Source of the DNA: Streptomyces sp. CB03234
GTDB lineage: Bacteria; Actinomycetota; Actinomycetes; Streptomycetales; Streptomycetaceae
Direction of reading: 5' to 3'
Assembly (NCBI RefSeq): GCF_001905885.1
Contig: NZ_LIYH01000001.1
Span: 498,169 to 562,168, forward strand
Length of the DNA stretch: 64,000 nucleotides
The notes under the pieces are model-generated. The model saw only the letters and a program-made list of their open reading frames with translations. It was not told the origin of the DNA and did no database searches. Every line of letters begins with the position of its first letter. Positions within the stretch are counted from its first letter, which is position 1. Of the stretch, positions 53,372 to 62,260 are shown piece after piece. A program made the position numbers and the translations under genes.

Positions 53372-54697
53372 TCAGCGGTGGCCCGACGGGCCCGCCTGGC
53401 GGTAGGCGCGGCGGCGGACCAGGAGGGGGGCCAGGGCGCGGACGGGGAACTCCGTGACGGGTTGTTCCGGGGCGCCGATCTGCGGGGCGGACAGGCCCGC
53501 CGCCGTGCCCGTGGTGGCGGCGACGACCGCCGCGGGGGCGCCGCCGCGGCGGCGGATGGCGCCCGGGACGAGCGGGCGGCCCGAGGTGTGCAGGGCCACG
53601 GCGGTCAGGGGAACGGCGAGCAGCACCAGGAGGGTGCCGAGCAGCAGGCCCATGCCGGGGTAGCCCGCCAGGTCCGACAGCACGCTGCCGGTCACGGGCC
53701 CGCAGGCCACGCCCAGGGAGGACGCCGAGCCGGCGAGGACGGCCCAGCGGCCGCGCGGGTCCAGGGAGGCGGCGAGGCCGATCAGGTACGACAGGACGAC
53801 CGGGTAGCAGGCGTTCCACAGGATCTCGCCGGCCGCGAAGGACGCCAGGTTCTCGGCGGCGGAGCTCAGCACGATGCAGCCGGCGATCACGACCGTACCG
53901 AGGCCGATCGGGACGGCCCGCCCGAGCCGGGCGCCCAGCGCGCCGGCCGCCGTCACGCCCAGCAGACCCGCGCCGAGTGCCGCCGCGAACACCGCGCCGA
54001 CGGTCACCTCGCTCAGGCCCGCCTGGGTGAGCCCGATCCGGCCGCTGACGCCCCACAGGGCGTTCTGGGCCAGGGACCAGCACACCATCGCGCCCGCCAG
54101 CACCAGGCCGGCCCGCAGCCGGGGCAGCGGCGCGCCCGCTTCCCGGGCCTCGCCCGTGTCGTGGCCGGTCTCCAGCCGCGCGGTCGCCGGCCACACGGCC
54201 GCCGCGACCAAGGCGAGTGACGCGAACGGCAGGGCGTGCCCGCCGCCCAGGTGCGGAAGCGTCAGGTACAGGGCGCCGGCCGTGGCCGACACCGACAGCA
54301 GGCCCAGCGTCGAGGCGCGGTGCGGATCGCGCTGCCCGGCGATCCCGGCCGCGGCGACCGCCGTCGCCGTACCGGAGCCGAAGCCGCCGGCCACCGCGCC
54401 CGCCACGACCAGCGGGACCACCGAGGTGAGCGCGGCGCAGCCGTAGCCGGTGACGGCCACCAGCAGGCCCGCGCGGGCCAGTCGGCGCGGCCCGTACCGC
54501 TCGACGCGCGACGCGAGCGTGAAGCCCGCGGCGGCGGAGCCGAGGAGGAGGCCGGAGCCGACCAGACCGGCCTGGGCGGGGGTCAGTCCGAGACCGGCGG
54601 AGAGACGGCCGACGACGGTCGGCAGGAGGTACGCGGCGAGGTAACCGGCCGTGAAGACAGCGACGAGCGGCCACAGGGCGCGCGGGCGCGAGGGCAT
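53372..54697 (-). CDS. MFS transporter
   Basis: 441 residues from ATG 54697 with about 12 transmembrane helices. The cytoplasmic loop between helices 2 and 3 carries an RVERYGPRRLARAG stretch near 63, in the place of the family motif A. FGSGTATAVAAAGI near 105 is a helix motif. The C-terminal ~45 residues are Ala/Arg-rich. It is likely an efflux or small-molecule uptake pump; the substrate is unknown. It is divergent from the PfkB kinase gene and its transcript probably ends in the gap before 53372. Confidence 0.85.
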   Translation of the reverse strand: MPSRPRALWPLVAVFTAGYLAAYLLPTVVGRLSAGLGLTPAQAGLVGSGLLLGSAAAGFTLASRVERYGPRRLARAGLLVAVTGYGCAALTSVVPLVVAGAVAGGFGSGTATAVAAAGIAGQRDPHRASTLGLLSVSATAGALYLTLPHLGGGHALPFASLALVAAAVWPATARLETGHDTGEAREAGAPLPRLRAGLVLAGAMVCWSLAQNALWGVSGRIGLTQAGLSEVTVGAVFAAALGAGLLGVTAAGALGARLGRAVPIGLGTVVIAGCIVLSSAAENLASFAAGEILWNACYPVVLSYLIGLAASLDPRGRWAVLAGSASSLGVACGPVTGSVLSDLAGYPGMGLLLGTLLVLLAVPLTAVALHTSGRPLVPGAIRRRGGAPAAVVAATTGTAAGLSAPQIGAPEQPVTEFPVRALAPLLVRRRAYRQAGPSGHR

Positions 54698-54964
54698 GGG
54701 CGTTCCCGAACAGGGAGAGGGGGAAAGGGGGTGGGCGCCCGGTGTCGTACGGGAACGTGCACGGGAACGCGGGCCAATTTGTATCAAGCGAGCAGGTCGC
54801 ACGAGAAGGCGAGAGTGTGTGATCCGAGTCACAAGGTGTTTGTGCGGCATGAGGGCGGGTAGAGGTCTCTGCTTTCCGGCTGCTCCACCGCGTGCCGACG
54901 CCCTTCGTGAACGACGAGAATCAGGCACACTGTCCTGATCCGTACCACGACCGGGGAGTCCGCC

Positions 54965-56083
54965 GTGACCACATCCAGGGGAGAGCAGCAGCAGCGGCAA
55001 CACACGGCCGGCATCGACCCCTTGGACACGCTGCGCACGCCCGCCGATCCCGAGTACGACGTCTTCCTCACCGGCACGGTCTTCCTCGACATCATCTTCA
55101 CCGGCCTGGACAGCGCCCCCGTGCGCGGCACCGAGACCTGGGCGCGCGGCATGGGCTCCAGCCCCGGCGGCGTCGCCAACATGGCCACCGCCCTCGCCCG
55201 GCTCGGGCTGCGCACCTCCCTGGCGGCCGCCTTCGGCGACGACCACTACGGCGAGTACTGCTGGGACGCCCTCGAACAGGGCGAGGGCATCGACCTGTCC
55301 CGGTCGCGCACCGTGCCCGGCTGGCACTCGCCGGTGACCGTCTCCATGGCGTACGAGGGCGAACGCACCATGGTGTCGCACGGCCACGAAGCCCCGCCCC
55401 TGGACGGCTCCCTGCCCGCCTGCCCGCCACGCGCGCGTGCCGCCGTCGCCTCCCTCGCCCCCGGCCGCCCCGAGGAGTGGGTCTCCGACGCCGCCCGCCA
55501 GTCGACCCGGATCTTCGCCGACGTCGGCTGGGACGAGACCGGCCGCTGGGACCTGGCCGCCCTGCCGGACCTCGGCCACTGCGAGGCGTTCCTGCCCAAC
55601 GCCGAAGAGGCGATGCGCTACACCCGCACCTCCTGCCCGCGCGCCGCGGCCCGCGCGCTCGCCGACAAGGTGCCGCTCGCCGTCGTCACGCTCGGCTCGG
55701 ACGGCGCGTACGCCGTGGACGGCGCGACCGGCGAGACCGCCGAGGTCCCGGCCATCGAGGTCGCCGCACTCGACCCGACCGGCGCCGGGGACGTCTTCGT
55801 CGCCGGATTCGTCACCGGCACCCTCGCCGGGTGGCCGCTCGCGGACCGGCTCGCCTTCGCGGGGCTGACCGCCGCCCTGTCGGTCCAGGAGTTCGGCGGA
55901 TCGCTGTCCGCGCCGGGGTGGGCGGAGGTCGCCGCCTGGTGGGACTACGTACAGGGCTGCTCCGGCCAGGACCCGGCGGCCTTGCGCCGGTACGCGTTCC
56001 TGGAGTCGCTGCTGCCCGCCCCCATCAGGCCCTGGCCGCTGCGGCGGGCCGTGCCCACGATCGGCTTTCGCCGGTCGGCGTAG
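54965..56083 (+). CDS. PfkB family carbohydrate kinase
   Basis: The 372-residue ribokinase-family enzyme starts near GTVFLDIIFTGL (~37), has the sugar-binding GSSPGGVANMATALARLG near 64, and the catalytic DPTGAGDVFVAGF near 262 with its Asp base. It transfers ATP phosphate to a sugar or nucleoside; the substrate is unknown. GTG 54965 has GGGGAG upstream. An N-terminal ~30-residue extension is unusual. Confidence 0.9.
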   Translation: MTTSRGEQQQRQHTAGIDPLDTLRTPADPEYDVFLTGTVFLDIIFTGLDSAPVRGTETWARGMGSSPGGVANMATALARLGLRTSLAAAFGDDHYGEYCWDALEQGEGIDLSRSRTVPGWHSPVTVSMAYEGERTMVSHGHEAPPLDGSLPACPPRARAAVASLAPGRPEEWVSDAARQSTRIFADVGWDETGRWDLAALPDLGHCEAFLPNAEEAMRYTRTSCPRAAARALADKVPLAVVTLGSDGAYAVDGATGETAEVPAIEVAALDPTGAGDVFVAGFVTGTLAGWPLADRLAFAGLTAALSVQEFGGSLSAPGWAEVAAWWDYVQGCSGQDPAALRRYAFLESLLPAPIRPWPLRRAVPTIGFRRSA

Positions 56084-56203
56084 GAGCGGGGGCGGGAAAA
56101 GCCTTCGGGGTTGTCAGCGCCACGACGTACGCTGGATGTCCAGAGGTTGTCGAGCAGCGAGAACCCTGCAACGGGAGGTATGTGCAGGCCTTTGAGCCGG
56201 CCC

Positions 56204-57217
56204 ATGACGCAGACACCCACAGCCCAGACCCAGCAGGCGCGAGCCCACTTCACCGTCCCTGCCAAGCACCCGATGGTGACCGTACTCGGCTCGGGCGACG
56301 CACTGCTGCGCGTGATCGAGAAGGCGTTCCCGGCCGCCGACATCCACGTCCGGGGCAATGAGGTCAGTGCCGTCGGACCGGCGGGGGAAGTAGCCCTCAT
56401 CCAGCGCCTGTTCGACGAGATGATGCTGGTGCTCCGCACCGGGCAGCCGATGACGGAGGACGCGGTGGAACGCTCGATCGCCATGCTCAGGGCGAGCGAG
56501 AACGGCACGGCCGAGCCGGGCCAGGAGAGCCCCGCGGAGGTGCTCACCCAGAACATCCTCTCCAGCCGCGGCCGCACCATCCGTCCCAAGACGCTCAACC
56601 AGAAGCGGTACGTCGACGCCATCGACAAGCACACGGTCGTGTTCGGCATCGGCCCCGCCGGCACCGGCAAGACGTACCTGGCCATGGCCAAGGCGGTCCA
56701 GGCCCTGCAGTCCAAGCAGGTCACCCGGATCATCCTGACCCGGCCGGCCGTCGAGGCGGGCGAGCGGCTCGGCTTCCTGCCCGGCACGCTCTACGAGAAG
56801 ATCGACCCGTACCTGCGACCGCTGTACGACGCGCTGCACGACATGCTCGACCCCGACTCGATCCCCCGCCTGATGGCGGCGGGCACCATCGAGGTCGCGC
56901 CGCTGGCGTACATGCGCGGCCGGACGCTCAACGACGCCTTCATCATCCTCGACGAGGCGCAGAACACGAACCCCGAGCAGATGAAGATGTTCCTCACCCG
57001 GCTCGGCTTCGACTCCAAGATCGTCATCACCGGCGACATCACCCAGATCGACCTGCCGGGCGGTACCAAGAGCGGTCTGCGCCAGGTCCGGGAGATCCTG
57101 GACGGCGTCGACGACGTCCACTTCTCGATGCTCACGTCGAACGACGTCGTACGGCACAAGCTCGTCGGCCGTATCGTCGACGCGTACGAGAAGTACGACA
57201 ACCAAAACGGGAAGTAG
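56204..57217 (+). CDS. PhoH family ATPase
   Basis: The 337-residue protein has Walker A GIGPAGTGKTYLAMA near 151 and Walker B AFIILDEAQNTNPEQ near 246, with LTRPAVEAGERLGFLPG between. The N-terminal ~120 residues hold a KH-like part (IEKAFPAADIHVRGNEVSAVG). PhoH proteins are linked to RNA metabolism and lie beside ybeY. ATG 56204 is chosen; ATG 56180, next to GGGAGG, is the alternative. Confidence 0.92.
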   Translation: MTQTPTAQTQQARAHFTVPAKHPMVTVLGSGDALLRVIEKAFPAADIHVRGNEVSAVGPAGEVALIQRLFDEMMLVLRTGQPMTEDAVERSIAMLRASENGTAEPGQESPAEVLTQNILSSRGRTIRPKTLNQKRYVDAIDKHTVVFGIGPAGTGKTYLAMAKAVQALQSKQVTRIILTRPAVEAGERLGFLPGTLYEKIDPYLRPLYDALHDMLDPDSIPRLMAAGTIEVAPLAYMRGRTLNDAFIILDEAQNTNPEQMKMFLTRLGFDSKIVITGDITQIDLPGGTKSGLRQVREILDGVDDVHFSMLTSNDVVRHKLVGRIVDAYEKYDNQNGK

Positions 57218-57229
57218 CTCACCAGCACC

Positions 57230-57727
57230 ATGTCGATCGACGTCAACAACGAGTCCGGCACCGAGGTCGACGAGCAGGCGATCCTCGACGTCGCCCGGTA
57301 CGCGCTCACGCGGATGCGCATCCACCCCCTCTCCGAGCTGTCGGTGATCGTGGTGGACGCCGAGGCGATGGAGCAGCTCCACATCCAGTGGATGGACCTG
57401 CCGGGACCCACGGACGTCATGTCCTTCCCGATGGACGAGCTGCGCCCGCCGTCCAAGGACGACGAGGAGCCCCCGCAGGGCCTCCTCGGCGACATCGTGC
57501 TCTGCCCGGAGGTCGCCGCCAAGCAGGGCCAGGAGGCCCCGACGCAGCACTCCATGGACGAGGAGCTCCAGCTCCTCACCGTCCACGGAGTGCTGCACCT
57601 GCTCGGGTACGACCATGAGGAGCCGGACGAGAAGGCCGAGATGTTCGGGCTTCAGGCGGCGATCGTCGACGGCTGGCGGGCGGAGAAGGGCCTCACCGGC
57701 CCCTCCCCGGCGCCGACCGTCTCATGA
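57230..57727 (+). CDS. ybeY: Endoribonuclease YbeY
   Basis: The 165-residue metalloprotein matures the 3' end of 16S rRNA. The zinc motif [12 protein letters not shown] is near 114 (H-x3-H-x5-H), with [12 protein letters not shown] near 60. It follows phoH by 12 nt and overlaps the next gene by 4 nt (ATGA), forming one operon. Confidence 0.96.
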   Translation: MSIDVNNESGTEVDEQAILDVARYALTRMRIHPLSELSVIVVDAEAMEQLHIQWMDLPGPTDVMSFPMDELRPPSKDDEEPPQGLLGDIVLCPEVAAKQGQEAPTQHSMDEELQLLTVHGVLHLLGYDHEEPDEKAEMFGLQAAIVDGWRAEKGLTGPSPAPTVS

Positions 57728-58995
57728 CCGCCCAGCTGATCCTCGGCGCGGTCGCGCTGGTCGTGGTCGCGTGGCTGGCGGCGTGCGCGGAAGCGGGCCT
57801 CGCGCGCGTCTCCGCCTTCCGCGCCGCCGAGGCGGTACGGGTGGGGCGGCGCGGCGCCGCCAAGCTGGTCCAGGTCGCCTCCGACCCGACGCGGTACCTG
57901 AACGTGGCGCTGCTGGTCCGGGTGGCCTGCGAGATGGCGGCCGGCGTCATGGTCACGTACGTCTGCCTGAACGAGTTCGACGAGACGTGGGCGGCCCTGC
58001 TGGTCGCGATAGGCGTGATGGTGCTGGTGTCGTACGTCGCCGTCGGCGTCTCGCCCCGCACCATCGGCCGCCAGCACCCGCTGAACACCGCCACCGCCGC
58101 CGCGTACGTCCTGCTGCCGCTGGCCCGCGTCATGGGGCCGGTGCCGCAGCTGCTGATCCTCATCGGCAACGCGCTCACACCCGGCAAGGGCTTCCGCAAG
58201 GGCCCCTTCGCCTCCGAGGCCGAGCTGCGCGCCATGGTCGACCTCGCCGAGCAGGAGTCCCTCATCGAGGACGACGAGCGGCGCATGGTCCACTCCGTCT
58301 TCGAGCTCGGCGACACGCTCGTACGCGAGGTGATGGTCCCGCGCACCGACCTCGTCTCCATCGAGCGGTACAAGACCATCCGCCAGGCCCTCACCCTGGC
58401 GCTGCGCTCCGGCTTCTCCCGCATCCCGGTCACCGGGGACAACGAGGACGACGTCGTCGGCATCGTCTACCTCAAGGACCTGGTGCGCCGCACCCACATC
58501 AACCGCGACGCCGAGAACGACCTGGTCTCCACGGTCATGCGGCCCGCCACCTTCGTCCCCGACACCAAGAACGCCGGCGACCTGCTGCGCGAGATGCAGA
58601 AGGAACGCAACCACTGCGCCGTCGTCATCGACGAGTACGGCGGCACGGCCGGCATCGTCACGATCGAGGACATCCTGGAGGAGATCGTCGGCGAGATCAC
58701 CGACGAGTACGACCGGGAGCTGCCGCCCGTCGAGGAGCTGGGCGAGGGCCGCTACCGGGTCACGGCCCGCCTCGACATCGGCGACCTGGGCGAACTGTTC
58801 GGCCTCGACGAGTACGACGACGAGGACGTCGAGACGGTCGGCGGACTCCTCGCCAAGGCCCTCGGCCGGGTCCCGATCGCCGGCGCGTCCGCGGTGGTCG
58901 ACCTGCCGGACGGCCGGGCCCTGCGCCTGACGGCCGAGTCCCCGGCGGGCCGCCGTAACAAGATCGTCACCGTGGTCGCGGAGCCGGTGGCATGA
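57724..58995 (+). CDS. HlyC/CorC-family membrane protein (CNNM-CBS-CorC)
   Basis: 423 residues. The N-terminal CNNM part has about three or four helices (5-25, 60-80, 88-115, 125-150). Two CBS units (about 205-330) contain [21 protein letters not shown] and [23 protein letters not shown], and a CorC_HlyC domain follows (about 345-420). Such proteins take part in Mg/Co transport or are regulatory. It overlaps ybeY and mmcQ by 4 nt at each end. Confidence 0.92.
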   Translation: MTAQLILGAVALVVVAWLAACAEAGLARVSAFRAAEAVRVGRRGAAKLVQVASDPTRYLNVALLVRVACEMAAGVMVTYVCLNEFDETWAALLVAIGVMVLVSYVAVGVSPRTIGRQHPLNTATAAAYVLLPLARVMGPVPQLLILIGNALTPGKGFRKGPFASEAELRAMVDLAEQESLIEDDERRMVHSVFELGDTLVREVMVPRTDLVSIERYKTIRQALTLALRSGFSRIPVTGDNEDDVVGIVYLKDLVRRTHINRDAENDLVSTVMRPATFVPDTKNAGDLLREMQKERNHCAVVIDEYGGTAGIVTIEDILEEIVGEITDEYDRELPPVEELGEGRYRVTARLDIGDLGELFGLDEYDDEDVETVGGLLAKALGRVPIAGASAVVDLPDGRALRLTAESPAGRRNKIVTVVAEPVA

Positions 58996-59345
58996 CCCCT
59001 GAGCAGCTGCGGACGTTCTGCCTCGCCTTCAACGACGCGGTGGAGGACTTCCCCTTCGGCCCCGAGACCTCGGTCTTCAAGGTCGCGGGCAAGATGTTCG
59101 CGCTGTCCGCCCTGGACGCCCGGCCGCTGACCGTCAACCTCAAGTGCGACCCCGAGATCGCCCTCCGGCTGCGCGCCGAGCACCCGGCGATCGTGCCCGG
59201 CCGGCACATGAACAAGCGCCACTGGAACACGGTCACCGTGTCCGGCCTCCCCGACCGCCTGGTCCGGGAACTGATCGAGGACTCCTACGACCTGGTCGTC
59301 GCCGGACTCCCCAAGGCGACCCGCCTCCGCCTGGACCGCCCCTAG
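58992..59345 (+). CDS. MmcQ/YjbR family protein
   Basis: The 117-residue CyaY-like protein has AFNDAVEDFPFGPETSVFKVAGKMFAL near 13, KCDPEIALRLRAEHP and PGRHMNKRHWNTV near 68. The fold is small alpha/beta and may bind DNA; no catalysis is known. ATGA overlap with the CorC gene. Confidence 0.92.
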   Translation: MTPEQLRTFCLAFNDAVEDFPFGPETSVFKVAGKMFALSALDARPLTVNLKCDPEIALRLRAEHPAIVPGRHMNKRHWNTVTVSGLPDRLVRELIEDSYDLVVAGLPKATRLRLDRP

Positions 59346-59490
59346 CCCTGGCCCCGCCGGCGGGCGCCCCCCGGTAATCGGGAGGAGCCTGTGTGTCCGC
59401 TGTGTGTATCCTCAGCGCGGCCGATCATGGCGGGGAGGGGGGAACCACAGCTCCCCAGGAACATTCACTTCTAGGGGAGAACACACCCTC

Positions 59491-60204
59491 ATGCGTACTC
59501 GCATACGTCGCGGCGTCGCCGTCGCGCTCACCGTTTCCGCGCTCACCTTCACCGCCGCGTGCGGTGGCGACGCCTACGAGAAGGGCGGCGACAGCGTCTC
59601 CCAGGGCCCGGACAAGGCCGCCGAGAAGCCGGCGGCCACGCCGCTGACCGCCGCGCAGATGAAGGCGGGCATTCTGGAGGCCAAGGACCTGCCGGCCGGT
59701 TGGAAGGCGGAGAACGCCCCCAGCTCGGACGACCAGGCCAAGGCCGGGAAGGCCGAGTGCCAGCCGCTCGCCCAGCTCATGTCCGACAAGATCGACGGCG
59801 CGACCATGGGCGGCAACCAGGAGTTCGCCAACGCCGACGGCACCAGCCTGCTCGCGCAGCAGATCTTCACCATGCCGGGCACCGGCGCCGCCGACTTCGT
59901 CAAGAGCGTCGAGACCGCCGTCGGCGCCTGCGCCACCTTCACCATGGTCCAGGACGGCCAGCCGGTTCCGGTCAAGGCCGCCGCGCTGCCCACCGCCAAG
60001 GCCGGCGAGTCGTCCACGGGCGTCCGCCTGACCATGGAGATCCCCGAGCTCAAGATGAAGATCGAGTCCGACGTCCTCATCGCCCAGCAGAGCACCGGCG
60101 TCATGCGGCTCGCCTACGTCCCGATGAACGGCGAGGGCCACAAGGCGTTCGACGACCTCGCCAAGCGCGGCGGCGACAAGTTCGTCAAGGCCGCCCAGAG
60201 CTGA
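59491..60204 (+). CDS. Putative lipoprotein
   Basis: 237 residues from ATG 59491 with GGGGAGA upstream. The signal peptide MRTRIRRGVAVALTVSALTF ends in the lipobox TAAC (Cys24), so it is lipidated outside the membrane. After an acidic Lys/Ala linker the mature domain (about 50-237) has LTAAQMKAGILEAKDLPAGW and AECQPLAQL, similar to actinobacterial LpqN/PknH-sensor-like lipoproteins. Two more Cys (in AECQ and GACATF) may pair. Function unknown. Confidence 0.85.
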   Translation: MRTRIRRGVAVALTVSALTFTAACGGDAYEKGGDSVSQGPDKAAEKPAATPLTAAQMKAGILEAKDLPAGWKAENAPSSDDQAKAGKAECQPLAQLMSDKIDGATMGGNQEFANADGTSLLAQQIFTMPGTGAADFVKSVETAVGACATFTMVQDGQPVPVKAAALPTAKAGESSTGVRLTMEIPELKMKIESDVLIAQQSTGVMRLAYVPMNGEGHKAFDDLAKRGGDKFVKAAQS

Positions 60205-60231
60205 CGCTGATCGCGGACTTATCCTCGGGGC

Positions 60232-60588
60232 ATGACGCAGACGACAGCCGACCTCGGCCCCGAGGACCGCAAGATCATCACCCTGGCGCGCAGCGCCCGT
60301 GCCCGTAACGGTGTGCCCGAGGGCGCGGCGGTACGGGACGAGACCGGGCGTACGTACGTCGCCGGGACCGTCGCCCTGGAGTCGCTGAACCTCAGCGCGC
60401 TGCAGACGGCGGTGGCGATGGCCGTGGCCAGCGGCGCGAAGTCGCTGGAGGCAGCGGCCGTCGTCACCGAGGCCGACGCCGCCTCGGACGCGGACCGCGC
60501 CGCCGTCCGCGACCTGGGCGGACCGGCCACCCCCGTGCTGGTGGCCGGCCCCGACGGCGAGCTGCGCGCCACGGTCAGCGCCGGCTGA
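60232..60588 (+). CDS. Cytidine-deaminase-fold protein lacking zinc ligands
   Basis: 118 residues. The pattern GVPEGAAVRDETGRTYVAGTVALESLNLSALQTAVAMA aligns to cytidine deaminase (GAAL..DG..YTG.N.E......CAE..A), but the zinc Cys/His-Ala-Glu is replaced by LQTAV. The second motif, PCGxC, is replaced by ATPVLVAG. It therefore has the fold without the active site. Its stop TGA overlaps the next start (TGATG). Similar genes occur before era in actinobacteria, possibly in ribosome or RNA work; that is inference. Confidence 0.8.
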   Translation: MTQTTADLGPEDRKIITLARSARARNGVPEGAAVRDETGRTYVAGTVALESLNLSALQTAVAMAVASGAKSLEAAAVVTEADAASDADRAAVRDLGGPATPVLVAGPDGELRATVSAG

Positions 60589-61037
60589 TGCTCGGTGCGG
60601 GGGGAGACCGGGCGCTGACCCACGCCCGGCTCGTTCTGGCGGTCGGCGCCATCGGCGTCGCCGTCAACGCCGTCGCCTGGATCGTCGAGGGCCACCCGCA
60701 GCCGTACCACGCGGCCCCGCTGCTGCTCGTGCTGTGGGTCGCGGCCGACCTGCTGAAGACACCCCGGCCGGCCGCCGCGCGGGCGGTGCGGGCCGCGGCC
60801 GGCGTGCTGCTGGTCGCGGTCGGGCTCGCCGTGGGTGTCCCGGCCGCCACGGCGCTCGTACGCGGCGAGGCGGTCGACTGGCTGGACCTCGTCCTGGGCG
60901 TCCTCGTCGTCCTCTACGCGGCCGTCGCCGTGATCGTCCTGGCGGTACGGAAAGGCGGGCGGAAAGGCGGGCGGAAAGGGCCGCGGTACGTGAGCGGTGC
61001 GCGCATCGGGGAGAATGGCCCCCATGAGCGCTCGTAA
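60588..61037 (+). CDS. Small four-helix membrane protein upstream of era
   Basis: 149 residues with helices at about 12-33, 43-56, 67-90 and 97-120. A basic tail KGGRKGGRKG is encoded by a 12-bp repeat (60951-60980). The end overlaps era by 14 nt, so the reading frame continues past the era start. Start ATG 60588 overlaps the previous stop. No family is recognised. Confidence 0.75.
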   Translation: MLGAGGDRALTHARLVLAVGAIGVAVNAVAWIVEGHPQPYHAAPLLLVLWVAADLLKTPRPAAARAVRAAAGVLLVAVGLAVGVPAATALVRGEAVDWLDLVLGVLVVLYAAVAVIVLAVRKGGRKGGRKGPRYVSGARIGENGPHERS

Positions 61038-61965
61038 CCCAGAAACCGAAACCGCCCACCGGGCCGGTTTCGCCTGCTTCGTCGGCCGCCCCAACGCGGG
61101 CAAGTCCACCCTCACGAACGCTCTGGTCGGCCAGAAGGTAGCGATCACCTCCAACCGGCCCCAGACCACCCGGCACACCGTGCGCGGCATCGTGCACCGC
61201 CCGGACGCGCAGCTGATCCTGGTCGACACCCCGGGCCTGCACAAGCCGCGCACCCTGCTGGGCGAGCGGCTCAACGACGTCGTGCGCACCACGTGGGCCG
61301 AGGTCGACGTGATCGGCTTCTGCCTGCCCGCCGACGAGAAGCTCGGCCCCGGCGACCGGTTCATCGCCAAGGAACTCTCCGAGATCAAGAAGACGCCGAA
61401 GGTCGCGATCGTCACCAAGACCGACCTCGTCGACTCCAAGACCCTCGCCGAGCAGCTCATCGCCATCGACCGGCTCGGCAGGGAGCTGGGCATGGAGTGG
61501 CAGGAGATCGTCCCCGTCTCGGCGGTCGGCGACAAGCAGGTCCAGCTCGTGGCCGACCTGCTGATCCCGCTCCTCCCCGAGAGCCCGCCGCTCTACCCGG
61601 AGGGCGACCTCACCGACGAGCCGGAGCAGGTGATGGTCGCCGAGCTGATCCGCGAGGCCGCGCTGGAAGGCGTACGGGACGAGCTGCCGCACTCGATCGC
61701 GGTGGTCGTCGAGGAGATGATCCCGCGCGAGAACCGCCCGGCGGACAAGCCGCTGCTGGACATCCACGCCAACGTCTACATCGAGCGCCCCAGCCAGAAG
61801 GGCATCATCATCGGCCCCAAGGGCCAGCGCCTGAAGGAAGTCGGCACCAAGTCCCGCAAGCACATCGAGGCACTGCTCGGTACGCCGGTCTTCCTCGACC
61901 TGCACGTGAAGGTCGCCAAGGACTGGCAGCGCGACCCCAAGCAGCTGCGGAAGCTCGGGTTCTGA
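61024..61965 (+). CDS. era: GTPase Era
   Basis: The 313-residue GTPase assists 30S assembly. Motifs are GRPNAGKST near 20, DTPGLHK near 67, TKTD near 130, and a KH domain with GPKGQRLKEVGTKSRKHIEALL near 265. ATG 61024 has GGGGAG at 10 nt; ATG 61015 is too near that site. Confidence 0.97.
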   Translation: MSARNPETETAHRAGFACFVGRPNAGKSTLTNALVGQKVAITSNRPQTTRHTVRGIVHRPDAQLILVDTPGLHKPRTLLGERLNDVVRTTWAEVDVIGFCLPADEKLGPGDRFIAKELSEIKKTPKVAIVTKTDLVDSKTLAEQLIAIDRLGRELGMEWQEIVPVSAVGDKQVQLVADLLIPLLPESPPLYPEGDLTDEPEQVMVAELIREAALEGVRDELPHSIAVVVEEMIPRENRPADKPLLDIHANVYIERPSQKGIIIGPKGQRLKEVGTKSRKHIEALLGTPVFLDLHVKVAKDWQRDPKQLRKLGF

Positions 61966-61984
61966 CGCACCCGTACGGCGGCGC

Positions 61985-62251
61985 TCACGCGCCTTCCCCG
62001 AGCACCCGCGCGACCAGTTCCCGCTGCGCCTCGGTCAGGCCCGGGTCCGCGCAGTACACCGTCCGGCCGTCCACCGTGATCTCGTAACCGAACCCGTCCG
62101 GCACGCCCACCGGCCGCTCGTCGCGGCCGCCGGACAGCGCCGCCTCGGCCAGGACGTGCCAGTCGCGGGCATCCCGCAGCCCCGAGGTGTCCACCTCGGC
62201 CCGCCGCTCGATGCCCGCGAACCCGCCCGTACGGATGACCCGAATACGCAT
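61985..62251 (-). CDS. Emfourin-like protealysin inhibitor
   Basis: The 88-residue protein begins MRIRVIRTGGFAGIERRAEVDTSGL and has EITVDGRTVY and a helical end ELVARVLG, matching emfourin, the inhibitor found beside protealysin-type M4 proteases. It begins 9 nt after the M4 gene stop, so the pair is one operon, and the inhibitor could protect the cytoplasm. Confidence 0.82.
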   Translation of the reverse strand: MRIRVIRTGGFAGIERRAEVDTSGLRDARDWHVLAEAALSGGRDERPVGVPDGFGYEITVDGRTVYCADPGLTEAQRELVARVLGEGA

Positions 62252-62260
62252 GGGCCCTGT

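Noticed and set aside
53116..53457. Frame of 113 codons in the gap before the MFS gene
   Set aside because: It runs through the dispersed repeat and is composed of Pro/Arg-rich low complexity.
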